Position numbers and translations under genes: made by a program | Notes under the pieces: generated by a model | What the model was told of the DNA's origin: nothing | Database searches by the model: none | What the model saw: the letters and a program-made list of their open reading frames with translations, nothing else | Part shown: one piece after another, positions 25,033 through 34,919 of the stretch | How positions within the stretch are numbered: position 1 is the stretch's first letter | Layout of the letters: each line of letters opens with the position of its first letter | Source: Oscillospiraceae bacterium | Lineage (GTDB): Bacteria > Bacillota > Clostridia > Oscillospirales > Oscillospiraceae | Assembly: GCA_017508045.1 (NCBI GenBank) | Contig: JAFVZT010000027.1 | Coordinates: 18,518 to 82,517, forward strand | Reading direction: 5' to 3' | DNA length: 64,000 nt

Positions 25033-26445
25033 ATGAAACAAAGAACAACAATCATTGCGGATGTTCAATTAGAAGAACAGCTTGCTTTTTGTGATAAAAT
25101 CCGTGGATACTGGCACGAAAAAAATATCGTACCGACAGCATATGTTGAAACCTACGGCTGTCAGCAGAACGAAGCGGATTCTGAACGCATTCGCGGCATA
25201 TTGAGCGAAAGCGGCTACGCCATTACCGATAATGCTGAGGGTGCGGATGTGGTGGTTATGAACACCTGTGCCATCCGGGAACATGCCGAGCAGCGCGTAT
25301 TTGGTAATCTGGGGGCATTGACCCACACCAAGCGCCGTCATCCTCGTCAAAAGATCTTTTTATGCGGCTGCATGGCCGGACAGGACCATGTGGTACAACG
25401 CATCAAAAAGAGCTTCCCTCATGTCGACGGTGTGTTTTCAACCCATCACTTATGGCAATTCCCTGAGATTTTGCATCGTGTGCTTACGGTGGGCAAGCGT
25501 ACCTATTATGTAGAGGATGAAGCCGGTTCCATTGCAGAGGGTCTGCCCCAGCTTCGGGATAATATGCTAAAAGCATGGGTTTCCATTATGTATGGCTGCA
25601 ACAACTTCTGCACCTACTGTATTGTACCCTATGTCCGAGGTCGGGAAAGAAGCCGCAAATGTGAGGATATTTTGGCTGAATGCCGCACACTAATTGAAAG
25701 CGGCACAAAGGAAATTACGCTGCTGGGTCAGAACGTAAACTCCTACGGCAAGGATTTGGAGGAAAACATTGACTTTTCAGACCTTTTAACCCGTATTGCG
25801 GAAATACCCGGCGATTTTCTCATCCGCTTTATGACCAGCCATCCGCGGGACGCAGGAAAGAAACTGTTTGACACTATGGCTGCTTCCTCCAAAATTGCAA
25901 AGCAGCTGCACCTGCCCTTTCAGTCCGGCTCCAGCCGTGTGTTGAAGGCTATGAACCGGCATTATGATCGGGAAAAATATTTAAATCTGGTAGAATATGC
26001 CAAATCTGTTATGCCGGAGTTGGTGCTTACCTCTGATGTAATTGTGGGCTTCCCCGGAGAAACCGAAGAAGAATTTGAAGAGACAATCTCCTTGATTGAG
26101 CAGGTTCGCTACGATTCCTTGTTCACCTTTATTTTCTCACCCAGAGTGGGAACACCGGCAGCTTCTATGGTTGATCCCACTACAAAAGAAGAGAAAAACC
26201 GCCGATTTGACAGGCTGTGCGCTGTGCAGAACCGTATTTCCGAGGATATCCACACAGGATACATCGGTAAAACAATGCGCTGTCTGATAGACGGACAGGA
26301 TAACGAATTTCTTACCGCCCGTACCGAAGGCGGACGACTTGTTCGCCTACACGGATCAGAAGCGTTAATCGGACAGTTTAAAGATATCACCATTACCGGT
26401 GCCACCACCTGGAGTCTTACAGGATCGCTTGTAGGAAAGGAATAA
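25033..26445 (+). CDS. miaB: tRNA-2-methylthio-N6-dimethylallyladenosine synthase MiaB
   Basis: 470 residues. Radical SAM methylthiotransferase acting at A37 of tRNAs already prenylated by MiaA, which is encoded in the same gene run. The N-terminal UPF0004 domain has YVETYGCQQNEADSERIRG and MNTCAIREHAEQRVFGNLG. The radical SAM cluster CNNFCTYCIVPYVRGRERSR is at about residues 190-209. The C-terminal TRAM domain includes IGKTMRCLIDGQ. GGAG lies before the ATG. The mutS gene starts 5 bp later. Confidence 0.96.
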   Translation: MKQRTTIIADVQLEEQLAFCDKIRGYWHEKNIVPTAYVETYGCQQNEADSERIRGILSESGYAITDNAEGADVVVMNTCAIREHAEQRVFGNLGALTHTKRRHPRQKIFLCGCMAGQDHVVQRIKKSFPHVDGVFSTHHLWQFPEILHRVLTVGKRTYYVEDEAGSIAEGLPQLRDNMLKAWVSIMYGCNNFCTYCIVPYVRGRERSRKCEDILAECRTLIESGTKEITLLGQNVNSYGKDLEENIDFSDLLTRIAEIPGDFLIRFMTSHPRDAGKKLFDTMAASSKIAKQLHLPFQSGSSRVLKAMNRHYDREKYLNLVEYAKSVMPELVLTSDVIVGFPGETEEEFEETISLIEQVRYDSLFTFIFSPRVGTPAASMVDPTTKEEKNRRFDRLCAVQNRISEDIHTGYIGKTMRCLIDGQDNEFLTARTEGGRLVRLHGSEALIGQFKDITITGATTWSLTGSLVGKE

Positions 26446-26450
26446 ATTAA

Positions 26451-29054
26451 ATGGCTAATGAAAACAACGAGCTGACCCCTATGAAGCGGCAGTATAACGC
26501 CATAAAAGAGAATAACAAGGACTGCATTTTGTTCTTCCGCCTTGGCGATTTTTACGAAATGTTTGACGAGGATGCCAAGCTTGCCGCCAAGGAACTGGAT
26601 TTAACGTTAACCACCCGTGATCGCAAAAAACCAAAAGAAGAGCAAACGCCTATGTGCGGTGTTCCCTATCATTCTGTGGATGCCTATATTGCCCGACTGG
26701 TTGCAAAAGGCTATAAGGTAGCCATTTGCGAGCAGATGGAAGATCCGGCTTTGGCAAAAGGAATTGTGCAGCGTGATATTAGCCGGATTGTTACCCCCGG
26801 TACAGTTACAGAGAGCTGTATGCTGGACGAAAGTAAGAATAACTATATGGCGTGTCTATACGGTGAAAACAAAAAATACGGACTAGCATTCTGTGACGTC
26901 TCCACCGGTGCGTTTTTTGTAACCGTATGCTCGGATGCCCAGTCAGCTGCATCAGAGTTAGGAAGATTCTCCCCCTCAGAGGTTATTCGTGGCGGTGACA
27001 ATGTCCACGACCCCATCTTGGAGGATGCCTTGTTTCATAAGCTCGACTGCTGTATTGACGAGGGCAAACCGGAGCAGTTTGATTTAGTAAATGCGCAGAC
27101 CCTGTTGGAAAAGCACTTCTGCTTGCCTTTGGCACAGCTGGGCTTGACCGGACTGCCTGCCGCTGCCATTGCAGCTGGCACGCTCCTTGAAACGCTGCAA
27201 TTTGTTCAGAAAAATGACCTGCAGCATATTCGCCTGCTTCAGTATTATACCACCGGTCGGTTTATGGAACTGGATTTGGACGCCCGGAGAAATCTGGAGT
27301 TAACGGAAACTCTGCGGAGCAAGGAAAAAAAGGGTACGCTATTATGGGTGCTGGACAAAACCCGCACCGCAATGGGCAGCAGAACGCTCCGCAGCTGGCT
27401 GGAAAAGCCGTTGCTTGACCCTGCGGAAATCGGTCGCAGACAGTCGGCTGTTGAAGAGCTGGTCAACGCCACCGTCTGCCGCGGAGAATTAGCAGACGCT
27501 TTGTCTGATGTTACCGATTTGGAACGTGTCACCTCCCGGATTGTAACCGGAACAGTAAATTGCCGTGACCTTTTAGGGCTTGCACAGGGTCTGCGTTCCC
27601 TGCCGCTGGTAAAGGCGCGCTTAAAGCAGTTGGATTCATCCCTGCTGCTTAAGCTGGAGCAGGCCATTGACCCGCTGACCGATTGTGCGGATTTGATTGA
27701 AAATACCATTATAGACGATCCTCCCCTGACTGTTCGGGAAGGCGGTATCATCCGACCCGGTGCCAATGCAGAAGCAGACCGCCTTCGGGATATTATGAAC
27801 GGTGGCAAAGGCACAATTGCGGCTATCGAGGCCTCCGAACGGGAGAAAACCGGGATACGTACCCTAAAGGTCAGCTATAACCGAGTGTTTGGTTATTATA
27901 TCGAGGTATCCAAATCCTTTATAGACCAGGTTCCTGACCACTATATCCGCAAGCAAACTCTGGCAAACTGTGAGCGCTACATTACACAGGAGCTGAAAGA
28001 GTTGGAAGACCAGGTCCTTAATGCAAAAGACCGTCTGACTGCGCTTGAATATCAGATTTTTACTAATTTACGGGAACATCTGGCTCGGCAGACCGCCAGA
28101 ATCCAAGGCTCAGCCGCTGCTGTAGCCGCAGCGGATGCTCTGTGCTCTTTGGCTGTTGTTGCTGCAAAATGGGGCTACTGCCGTCCTGAAATTACCCTTG
28201 GGAGCGAAATCTCCATTACTGACGGTCGCCATCCGGTTGTAGAGCAGGTACTTAAGGACAGTCTGTTCGTCCCCAATGACACGCAGTTGGGAGCAAAGGA
28301 TAATCTGGTCTCCATTATTACAGGACCGAATATGGCGGGCAAATCTACCTATATGCGGCAGGTTGCGCTTATTGTGCTTATGGCACAAGTAGGATCCTTC
28401 GTACCTGCCAGAAGTGCAAAGATCGGAATTGTTGACCGTGTTTTTACCAGAATCGGTGCCAGCGATGACTTGGCCTCCGGTCAGTCTACCTTTATGGTAG
28501 AAATGGCAGAGGTTGCCTCCATTTTAAAATATGCAACCTCAAAAAGTCTTTTAATCCTTGATGAAATCGGCAGAGGAACCTCTACCTACGATGGTATGTC
28601 CATTGCCAGGGCGGTGCTGGAATATGCCGCAAGCGCCCGGCATTTAGGGGCGAAAACCCTGTTCGCCACCCATTACCACGAGCTAAGCACCATTGAGGAC
28701 GTGCTTGACAATGTTAAAAACTATAACATTGCGGTAAAAAAACGGGGAGATAAAATGATTTTCCTTCGAAAAATCGTACCCGGCGCAGCCGATGACAGCT
28801 ATGGCATTGAGGTTGCCAAGCTGGCAGGTTTACCTGACAGTGTTATTTCCAGAGCAAAGGAAATACTGACGGAGCTGGAGCAGGAAGGCAGCGCGCCTGT
28901 AAAAGTTGCCAAGACAGAACCGAACGACCAAATCAGTATGCTGGATTTAAGCGTCCAGCAAATCCGCAGTGCTCTGGAAGCAATCCGTGTGGAAACCCTT
29001 ACGCCGATTGAAGCTATGAACGAGCTGTATAAGCTAAAGAAAATGCTGGAGTGA
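26451..29054 (+). CDS. mutS: DNA mismatch repair protein MutS
   Basis: 867 residues. Mismatch recognition ATPase. The N-terminal clamp motif ILFFRLGDFYEMFDEDA contains the Phe-X-Glu that wedges at the mismatch. Walker A ITGPNMAGKSTYMRQ is at about residue 623-637, Walker B SLLILDEIGRGTSTYDG, and the HATHYHEL-type ATHYHELS follows. A short C-terminal tail contains SMLDLSVQQIRSALEAI. It directly follows miaB and is separated from mutL by a CPBP protease gene that starts 1 bp after the mutS stop. Confidence 0.97.
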   Translation: MANENNELTPMKRQYNAIKENNKDCILFFRLGDFYEMFDEDAKLAAKELDLTLTTRDRKKPKEEQTPMCGVPYHSVDAYIARLVAKGYKVAICEQMEDPALAKGIVQRDISRIVTPGTVTESCMLDESKNNYMACLYGENKKYGLAFCDVSTGAFFVTVCSDAQSAASELGRFSPSEVIRGGDNVHDPILEDALFHKLDCCIDEGKPEQFDLVNAQTLLEKHFCLPLAQLGLTGLPAAAIAAGTLLETLQFVQKNDLQHIRLLQYYTTGRFMELDLDARRNLELTETLRSKEKKGTLLWVLDKTRTAMGSRTLRSWLEKPLLDPAEIGRRQSAVEELVNATVCRGELADALSDVTDLERVTSRIVTGTVNCRDLLGLAQGLRSLPLVKARLKQLDSSLLLKLEQAIDPLTDCADLIENTIIDDPPLTVREGGIIRPGANAEADRLRDIMNGGKGTIAAIEASEREKTGIRTLKVSYNRVFGYYIEVSKSFIDQVPDHYIRKQTLANCERYITQELKELEDQVLNAKDRLTALEYQIFTNLREHLARQTARIQGSAAAVAAADALCSLAVVAAKWGYCRPEITLGSEISITDGRHPVVEQVLKDSLFVPNDTQLGAKDNLVSIITGPNMAGKSTYMRQVALIVLMAQVGSFVPARSAKIGIVDRVFTRIGASDDLASGQSTFMVEMAEVASILKYATSKSLLILDEIGRGTSTYDGMSIARAVLEYAASARHLGAKTLFATHYHELSTIEDVLDNVKNYNIAVKKRGDKMIFLRKIVPGAADDSYGIEVAKLAGLPDSVISRAKEILTELEQEGSAPVKVAKTEPNDQISMLDLSVQQIRSALEAIRVETLTPIEAMNELYKLKKMLE

Positions 29055-29055
29055 T

Positions 29056-29745
29056 ATGAAAAAGCTTACCATATCTATGACACGCACCGAAACCGCATTC
29101 GGAATATTTTACTTAGGTATCCAACTTCTTGTGCTGCCCTACCTTCTTGTGTTGGGAAACCGGATTTTTGGAAACGCTCTGTCGAAGGTACAACTGAATT
29201 TTCTGTTCTTCGCCATTGATTTTATCTGTATCGCTGCAATCTTTCGAGGGTTTCTAAAAAAATCTGCAGTTTTCAGCTTGGAACACCCCTGGCGGATATT
29301 GCGCTACGCAGGTTGCGGGTTGCTTCTGTACTGGGCAGGAAGCTTTCTTGTAAATGTAGTAATTTTAAATGTATATCCGGTTTTTTCCAATGTTAATGAC
29401 CAATCCATTTTAGAACTCGCCAAAGAAAATTATTCTCTAATGGCAATTGGCACAGTATTTCTTGTTCCTGTGGTAGAAGAAACACTGCATCGAGGTGTAA
29501 TTTTCGGTACACTGTACCGGGTAAGCCCTCTTGTGGGCTATCTGGTTTCTACTCTGATATTCAGTGCATTACACATCATCAGTTATATAAATGCCTTCTC
29601 CCCTTTACTTTTATTACTGTGTTTCCTCCAGTACATTCCTGCAGGCTTATGCCTGGCCTGGGCCTATGTAAAAGCAGATTCTATTTGGGCGCCTATCTTA
29701 ATACACATAGCTATTAATCAACTCGGTGTTCTTGCAATGAGGTGA
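29056..29745 (+). CDS. CPBP family intramembrane metalloprotease
   Basis: 229 residues with about seven hydrophobic segments. The Abi/CPBP motifs are present: VVEETLHRGVIFGTLYR (EExxxR, catalytic Glu pair) and LIFSALHII (FxxxH), with a later HIAINQLG. The family includes CAAX-type and bacteriocin-immunity proteases; the substrate here is unknown. It is inserted between mutS (1 bp gap) and mutL (stop overlapped by the mutL ribosome site), so it is transcribed with mismatch repair genes. No functional link to repair is known. Confidence 0.88.
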   Translation: MKKLTISMTRTETAFGIFYLGIQLLVLPYLLVLGNRIFGNALSKVQLNFLFFAIDFICIAAIFRGFLKKSAVFSLEHPWRILRYAGCGLLLYWAGSFLVNVVILNVYPVFSNVNDQSILELAKENYSLMAIGTVFLVPVVEETLHRGVIFGTLYRVSPLVGYLVSTLIFSALHIISYINAFSPLLLLLCFLQYIPAGLCLAWAYVKADSIWAPILIHIAINQLGVLAMR

Positions 29746-29750
29746 AACAT

Positions 29751-31640
29751 ATGCCAAAAATCATACAATTATCCCCCTATGTGGCAAATTTAATTGCTGC
29801 CGGTGAGGTTGTGGAGCGTCCTGCCAGCGTTGTCAAGGAGCTTCTGGAAAACGCCGTTGATGCTGGAGCTACCCAGGTTACCATAGAAATCCGTGACGGT
29901 GGTATGACCTTTTTGCGGGTTACTGACAATGGCTGCGGTATGGCCGCTGAGGATGCACGGACTGCCTTTTTGCGCCACGCAACCTCAAAGCTGCGCAATG
30001 CCGAGGATTTATCTGCAATCCGTACAATGGGTTTTCGCGGAGAAGCTTTGGCGGCAATAGCCTCTGTCAGCCGCATTGATCTAATGACAAAGACAAAAGA
30101 CACCATTGGCGGTACAAGTCTCACCTTGGAGGCCGGTGTTATTCTGGAGGAGACGGAAGCCGGCTGTCCCGATGGGACTACGATCATCGTCCGGGATTTG
30201 TTCTTTAATACCCCGGCAAGAATGAAATTTATGAAATCCGACACCGTAGAAGGCGGTAAAGTAACACTGGCTGTACAGCTGCAGGCACTGGCACATCCGG
30301 AGGTGGCGTTTCGTTTCCTGAGAGATGGCAAAGAAATCCTGTCTACCCCCGGTACCGGAAAATTAGAGGCAGCTGTTTATTGCGTTTACGGTCGTGACGG
30401 CGGAAAAATGGTGCAGGTTGACAGCAATTGGGATTCTTATTTTCTTACCGGCTACGTATCCAAACCAACGGATGCCCGCCCCAGCCGTAGCTTGCAAACC
30501 TTTTTTGTCAACGGACGGCCTGTAAAATCCCGAATTTTGATTGCTGCCTTTGAGGAAGCCTATCGCAATCAGCTTATGGTTGGAAAATTTCCTGCCTGTG
30601 TTTTGCATTTAACCTTGCCGGCTAATCTTGTGGATGTAAATGTCCATCCTGCGAAAACCGAAGTGAAATTTCTCAATGAAAAGGCTGTTTTTGACTGCAT
30701 ACATTACGGCGTCCTCGGTGCGTTAAATAAAACCACCGACCGCCCACAGATACAGTTTAAGCCAGCTGCAGCTACACCATCCGTCACACCTACGGCTACA
30801 CCTGCTCCTAAAAAGCAGGAGGGCTTCTTCCGCACCATGACTGCGCAGGAGTTTAAACAGTTTTCTTCTGCAATGACAGAAGCCCCCAAACCAAAACAGG
30901 AAGCGGCAGTTGCTACTGCTCAAAAAATTGAGCGAGCTGTTAGTCAACCTGTCAAGGAACAGGTTATGATTCCCTCCGCTGTTGCTGCTATGCCACAGCT
31001 TGTTAAAACTACGCCACCTATCCAACAAGAACCGGAACTTTGCGAGCAAACTAAGCTGCCAATGCCTGAAGAAAAAGCATGGCGCATTGTTGGCGAACTG
31101 TACCGTACCTACATTATTGTTGAGCAAGGTGATGAAGCGTTTTTAATTGATAAACACGCCGCTCACGAGCGCATTCTTTTTGAAAAGCTAAAGAAAAAGC
31201 AAGAAGCAATCAGCTCCCAGGCCTTACTTACTCCTCTGCCCTGCCGTCTTTCTGCCGACTGTGCAGCGTTGCTGCTTGCCAACAGTGAGCTGCTGACAGA
31301 GCTGGGCTTTGAAATTGATGAATTCGGTGACAATACCATTTTGGTGCGGCAGATTCCCATGGACTTAGCACCTGAGGACGCGGAAGACGCTTTGGAAGCT
31401 TTGGCTGCAAATTTACAAAACGGGCGCCGTGAGAAAGCTGCCAACGTTCGGGATGAACTGCTTCATACCGTTGCCTGCAAGGCAGCCATAAAAGCCGGCT
31501 GGCATACCGATGATAAAGAATTATTGGCACTCGCCAAGGAGGTTATGGCTCGGGAGGATTTGAAATATTGTCCTCATGGCAGACCCATTTGCGTAACCTT
31601 AAGTAAAAAGCAATTGGAGAAGCAATTTAAGCGCAGCTAG
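29751..31640 (+). CDS. mutL: DNA mismatch repair protein MutL
   Basis: 629 residues from ATG at 29751. GAGGTG lies 6 nt upstream, and the family usually begins MPKI..LS..VANLIAAGEVVERP, as here; a GTG nine bases earlier is less likely. The GHKL ATPase motifs are DNGCGM and GFRGEALAAIASVS. The C-terminal domain has DKHAAHERILFEKL, a variant of the DQHA(x)2E(x)4E endonuclease motif, and later CPHGRP. The motifs suggest MutL is a nicking endonuclease, as in bacteria lacking MutH. A Gln/Lys/Pro-rich linker spans about 335-445. Confidence 0.96.
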   Translation: MPKIIQLSPYVANLIAAGEVVERPASVVKELLENAVDAGATQVTIEIRDGGMTFLRVTDNGCGMAAEDARTAFLRHATSKLRNAEDLSAIRTMGFRGEALAAIASVSRIDLMTKTKDTIGGTSLTLEAGVILEETEAGCPDGTTIIVRDLFFNTPARMKFMKSDTVEGGKVTLAVQLQALAHPEVAFRFLRDGKEILSTPGTGKLEAAVYCVYGRDGGKMVQVDSNWDSYFLTGYVSKPTDARPSRSLQTFFVNGRPVKSRILIAAFEEAYRNQLMVGKFPACVLHLTLPANLVDVNVHPAKTEVKFLNEKAVFDCIHYGVLGALNKTTDRPQIQFKPAAATPSVTPTATPAPKKQEGFFRTMTAQEFKQFSSAMTEAPKPKQEAAVATAQKIERAVSQPVKEQVMIPSAVAAMPQLVKTTPPIQQEPELCEQTKLPMPEEKAWRIVGELYRTYIIVEQGDEAFLIDKHAAHERILFEKLKKKQEAISSQALLTPLPCRLSADCAALLLANSELLTELGFEIDEFGDNTILVRQIPMDLAPEDAEDALEALAANLQNGRREKAANVRDELLHTVACKAAIKAGWHTDDKELLALAKEVMAREDLKYCPHGRPICVTLSKKQLEKQFKRS

Positions 31641-31679
31641 GAAGAAATTCTGTGATGAACAGGAAAAGAGGCGTAACCT

Positions 31680-32612
31680 ATGAGTATTATTTGCATTGCC
31701 GGTCCAACCGCTTCCGGTAAAACCGCCCTTTCGGTGGCTCTGGCAAAAGAGCTTGGCGGTGAAGTGGTCTCCTGCGACTCTATGCAGGTCTATCGCGGTA
31801 TGAATATCGGCACTGCCAAGCCCACCCAAGAGGAAATGCAAGGCATTCCACACCATATGCTGGATGTTGCAGAGCCTTCGGAAGACTTCTCTGTCAGCCG
31901 ATACTGTGAAATGGCAACCCCAATTGTAGAAGACATCCTTGCAAGGGGAAAACCGGTAATTATTGCCGGCGGCACCGGTCTTTATATGGATGCATTAATA
32001 AGAGGCAACGCCTTTGCGCCCTGCCCCTCTACCGGTATGCGGGAACGCCTGGAGGCTCAGGCGGATGCCGAGGGTATGGAGGCTATGCACAAGCTTCTTT
32101 CCGGCATCGACCCGGAGACTTCAGCGCGACTGCATCTGGCAGACAGGAAACGAATCCTTCGTGCCTTGGAGATTTACTACGAAACCGGGCAGACTATAAC
32201 TGCCCACAATCAAAAAACGCAGCAAAAGCCGCCACGTTATCAAGCAATTTGGTTCGGCTTGGAGGATGTCAATCGGGAGGATTTATACCGCCGTATTGAC
32301 AGTCGTGTAGTGACTATGGTGGAAAACGGTCTGATTCCTGAAATTCAAGGCCTGTTGGAAAAACGAATTCCGCAAAAATGTACAGCTATGCAGGCCATCG
32401 GCTATAAGGAATTTGTTGACGCATTATCCGGCTTGTGTACAATCCAAGAAGCTATTACTCAGGTACAGCAAGCCTCCAGACGATACGCCAAGCGTCAGCT
32501 GACATGGTTTCGCCGCAATTCACAGATGCACTGGCTGCGTCGCGCTGCCGGTGAACAAACGCAAGAAATTCTTATCCGCGCCCGACAGATTCTGGCGGAT
32601 TTCGACAAATGA
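31680..32612 (+). CDS. miaA: tRNA dimethylallyltransferase MiaA
   Basis: 310 residues. Transfers a dimethylallyl group to A37 of tRNAs reading UNN codons; the product is the substrate of MiaB. P-loop CIAGPTASGKTALSVALA at the N-terminus, the catalytic Asp in VSCDSMQVYRGMNIGTAKP, IIAGGTGLYMDALI, and RRYAKRQLTWFRR near the C-terminus. The next gene is hfq, the same miaA-hfq pairing found in many bacteria. Confidence 0.96.
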   Translation: MSIICIAGPTASGKTALSVALAKELGGEVVSCDSMQVYRGMNIGTAKPTQEEMQGIPHHMLDVAEPSEDFSVSRYCEMATPIVEDILARGKPVIIAGGTGLYMDALIRGNAFAPCPSTGMRERLEAQADAEGMEAMHKLLSGIDPETSARLHLADRKRILRALEIYYETGQTITAHNQKTQQKPPRYQAIWFGLEDVNREDLYRRIDSRVVTMVENGLIPEIQGLLEKRIPQKCTAMQAIGYKEFVDALSGLCTIQEAITQVQQASRRYAKRQLTWFRRNSQMHWLRRAAGEQTQEILIRARQILADFDK

Positions 32613-32667
32613 ATAATGATAAGATTTATGTATCCCGTTGGGAATTTTAAAGAAAGAGGGAATACAT

Positions 32668-32889
32668 ATGTCTGAACAACTCAATCTACAGGATGCCATT
32701 TTAAACGAGGTGCGGAAGGATAAGGTTCCGGTAACACTGTTTTTGATGAATGGCTTCCAGCTCCGGGGCGTTATCACCGGCTTTGACAGCTTTGTGGTGG
32801 TACTGGTGACTGACGGCAAGCAGCAAATGATTTACAAGCATGCCATCTCTACACTGGCCCCAATTCGCACCCTGAAAGCAGCACAGTAA
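32668..32889 (+). CDS. hfq: RNA chaperone Hfq
   Basis: 73 residues from ATG at 32668 (AGAGGG upstream). Hexameric Sm-like protein that binds U-rich and A-rich RNA. Sm1 motif [20 protein letters not shown] and Sm2 motif [14 protein letters not shown] are both present. The [13 protein letters not shown]-terminus is typical of the family. It is followed by a strong terminator at 32891. The gene follows miaA by 55 bp. Confidence 0.97.
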   Translation: MSEQLNLQDAILNEVRKDKVPVTLFLMNGFQLRGVITGFDSFVVVLVTDGKQQMIYKHAISTLAPIRTLKAAQ

Positions 32890-32890
32890 C

Positions 32891-32927
32891 AAAAGGGCGA
32901 CGGAGCATTGCTTCGTCGCCCTTTTGC
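32891..32927 (+). terminator. Terminator after hfq
   Basis: AAAAGGGCGACG pairs with CGTCGCCCTTTT around an 11-nt loop. The T-run is the stem's own last bases. Confidence 0.75.
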
Positions 32928-32951
32928 AGGACAGAGCAGAAAGGAGATACT

Positions 32952-33647
32952 ATGTCCATTGCCGAAAATGTCGCCGTCATTAAGCAAAAAATTTCCCAAG
33001 CAGCCATTGCAGCAGGCAGAAATCCGGAAGAAATTCTTCTATGTGCCGCTACCAAAATGAACAGCACAGAAAATGTCCGCCTTGCCATTCAGGCCGGTGT
33101 GGATTGCTGCGGAGAAAACCGCGTACAGGAATTAACGCAAAAGCTATCGGAGAACGCCTATACCGGTGTACCGATTCATTTTATCGGACATCTGCAAACA
33201 AATAAGGTTCGGCAGGTTGTGGGAAAGGTTGGTCTGATACAAAGCGTTGACTCCCTGCGGCTTTTAGAGGCCATACAACTGGAGGCAGCTAAGCAGAATA
33301 TTACACAAAATATTCTCTTAGAGGTCAACATAGGAAACGAAGAAAGTAAATCCGGATTTTCACCCCAGGAAATTGACACAATATGTCAAAAAATGACACA
33401 TTATCCCAACCTTCGACTGAAAGGGCTTATGGCAATACCGCCGATATCCCATTTTTCGGGAGAAAATCGCAAATTTTTTCAAGAAATGTTGCAGCTTTCT
33501 GTTGACATAACGGCAAAAAAATACGATAATGTATGTGTTGATATATTGTCTATGGGTATGTCCGATGATTACCTGGATGCTATCGCCTGTGGCAGCACTA
33601 TGATACGGGTGGGTACAGCAATTTTCGGACCCAGAAATTATCGATAA
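32952..33647 (+). CDS. PLP homeostasis protein YggS/PLPBP
   Basis: 231 residues. Pyridoxal phosphate-binding protein that keeps the free PLP and amino acid pools balanced. The PLP-Lys lies in LLCAATKMNSTENVR; other motifs are CCGENRVQELTQK, IHFIGHLQTNKVRQVVG, SVDSLRLLEAIQ, and the C-terminal LSMGMSDDYLDAIACGSTMIRVG. It sits just upstream of sepF, the yggS-sepF (ylmE-ylmF) order of the Firmicute division cluster. AAGGAGA precedes the ATG. Confidence 0.94.
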   Translation: MSIAENVAVIKQKISQAAIAAGRNPEEILLCAATKMNSTENVRLAIQAGVDCCGENRVQELTQKLSENAYTGVPIHFIGHLQTNKVRQVVGKVGLIQSVDSLRLLEAIQLEAAKQNITQNILLEVNIGNEESKSGFSPQEIDTICQKMTHYPNLRLKGLMAIPPISHFSGENRKFFQEMLQLSVDITAKKYDNVCVDILSMGMSDDYLDAIACGSTMIRVGTAIFGPRNYR

Positions 33648-33678
33648 TGATGCAAACATATTAGGAGGATAAAGACAA

Positions 33679-34179
33679 ATGAGTTTTTGGGACAATGTAA
33701 AGAAATTTGCTCAGCCCTATTCCGATGATGATTATGATGATTACGACGAAGAAATAGATGAAGTGGAAGAAGTGCAGCAGCCTGCTCCCAGAGCTCGCCG
33801 TTCTTCTCCCTTTGCAAGCACGCAGGATGATAACGGCAGCTTCGGTGCGTCCGCAGCAGCAAACACCTCTTCTTTTAGCGGTCAGGTTTTAAATATGGGC
33901 CCCGGTAAGCAGGAGGTCGTATTATTCCACGCCAAGACCTTTGACGATGCCGCAAGAGCCGCCGACGAACTGCGCAAGAAGAAGGCTGTCATCCTCAATA
34001 TGGAAAATGTGGATAAGTCCCTGACCCGGCGCGTTGTTGACTTCCTTTCCGGAAGCGTCTATGCCTTGGATGGCAGTGTAAAGAAAATTGCACAGTCTAC
34101 CTATCTGTTCTGCCCCCACAATATGGATGTTGTGGGTGACCTGGAAAATGTCCAGGGCGAAATTGAAAGCTATCTCTAA
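33679..34179 (+). CDS. sepF: Cell division protein SepF
   Basis: 166 residues. Forms rings that bundle FtsZ and tethers it to the membrane. The N-terminus MSFWDNVKKFAQPY is the amphipathic membrane helix, followed by an acidic linker (about 18-70, rich in Asp/Glu then Pro/Ser). The DUF552 core includes LFHAKTFDDAARAADELRKKKAVIL and RVVDFLSGSVYALDGSVKKI. AGGAGG lies upstream. It is followed by divIVA; the ylmG/ylmH genes found between them in Bacillus are absent. Confidence 0.95.
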   Translation: MSFWDNVKKFAQPYSDDDYDDYDEEIDEVEEVQQPAPRARRSSPFASTQDDNGSFGASAAANTSSFSGQVLNMGPGKQEVVLFHAKTFDDAARAADELRKKKAVILNMENVDKSLTRRVVDFLSGSVYALDGSVKKIAQSTYLFCPHNMDVVGDLENVQGEIESYL

Positions 34180-34209
34180 TATAAAGAATATAAAGAAAGA
34201 GGATACGGT

Positions 34210-34899
34210 ATGTTTACACCGCAACAGATAGATCAAGTTTCCTTTAGTCGTGTCCCCTTTGGCGGCTACGATATACAATCGGTTGACGAATTTTTGGGTC
34301 CTTTGACAGAAGACTACGTCACCTTATATAAGGAAAACGCTTTGCTGAAAAGCAAAATGAAGGTTTTGGTTTCCAAGCTGGAGGAATACCGCAATAATGA
34401 AGCCAGTATGAAGGATGCAATCGTCAACGCACAGAAAACCTGTGATTTGATGGTTAAGGAAGCCGAAGCCAAATGTACCCAAATGCTCAACGATGCCAAC
34501 GCAGCTGCTATGGAGAATGCAAAAAACGCCAACGCATTGATTGCTGCAGAAAATGATCGTGTGGATGAAGCCCGCAGAAATGCTGCTGCTAAAATTGTGG
34601 ATCTGCAGGATCAGCTTAAAACTTGCATTCAGGCTTTAGATCGCATTAAAGAAGCCCATCGTCCCTCCCCTGCCACAAACGCCTCGGGTAATACCGCCTT
34701 TGACTATGACCGGACTGAAGGCTCTAACAAAGCTTCGGATGCTATGGCAGATGAGATTTCCGCAAACCTGCAGGCTCTGGTTGGCACTACAGACGAGGAT
34801 GCGCCCAAGGCTGAGCCGAAGCATCCTGTTTCGGATACAACCACCAGCAAGTTTACCAATCTTCAGTTTGGTAAAAACTACGACCCCACCCATCGCTGA
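34210..34899 (+). CDS. divIVA: DivIVA-family cell division/polarity protein
   Basis: 229 residues. The N-terminus MFTPQQIDQVSFSRVPFGGYDIQSVDEFL matches DivIVA (membrane-curvature sensing loop; Phe/Arg tip), followed by coiled coil (about 30-60 and 75-155, AKCTQMLNDANAAAM). A flexible C-terminus ends KNYDPTHR. It recruits division and pole proteins at curved membrane. It ends 20 bp before the ileS T-box leader. Confidence 0.92.
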   Translation: MFTPQQIDQVSFSRVPFGGYDIQSVDEFLGPLTEDYVTLYKENALLKSKMKVLVSKLEEYRNNEASMKDAIVNAQKTCDLMVKEAEAKCTQMLNDANAAAMENAKNANALIAAENDRVDEARRNAAAKIVDLQDQLKTCIQALDRIKEAHRPSPATNASGNTAFDYDRTEGSNKASDAMADEISANLQALVGTTDEDAPKAEPKHPVSDTTTSKFTNLQFGKNYDPTHR

Positions 34900-34919
34900 T
34901 TGATAAGTATATGCTATGA

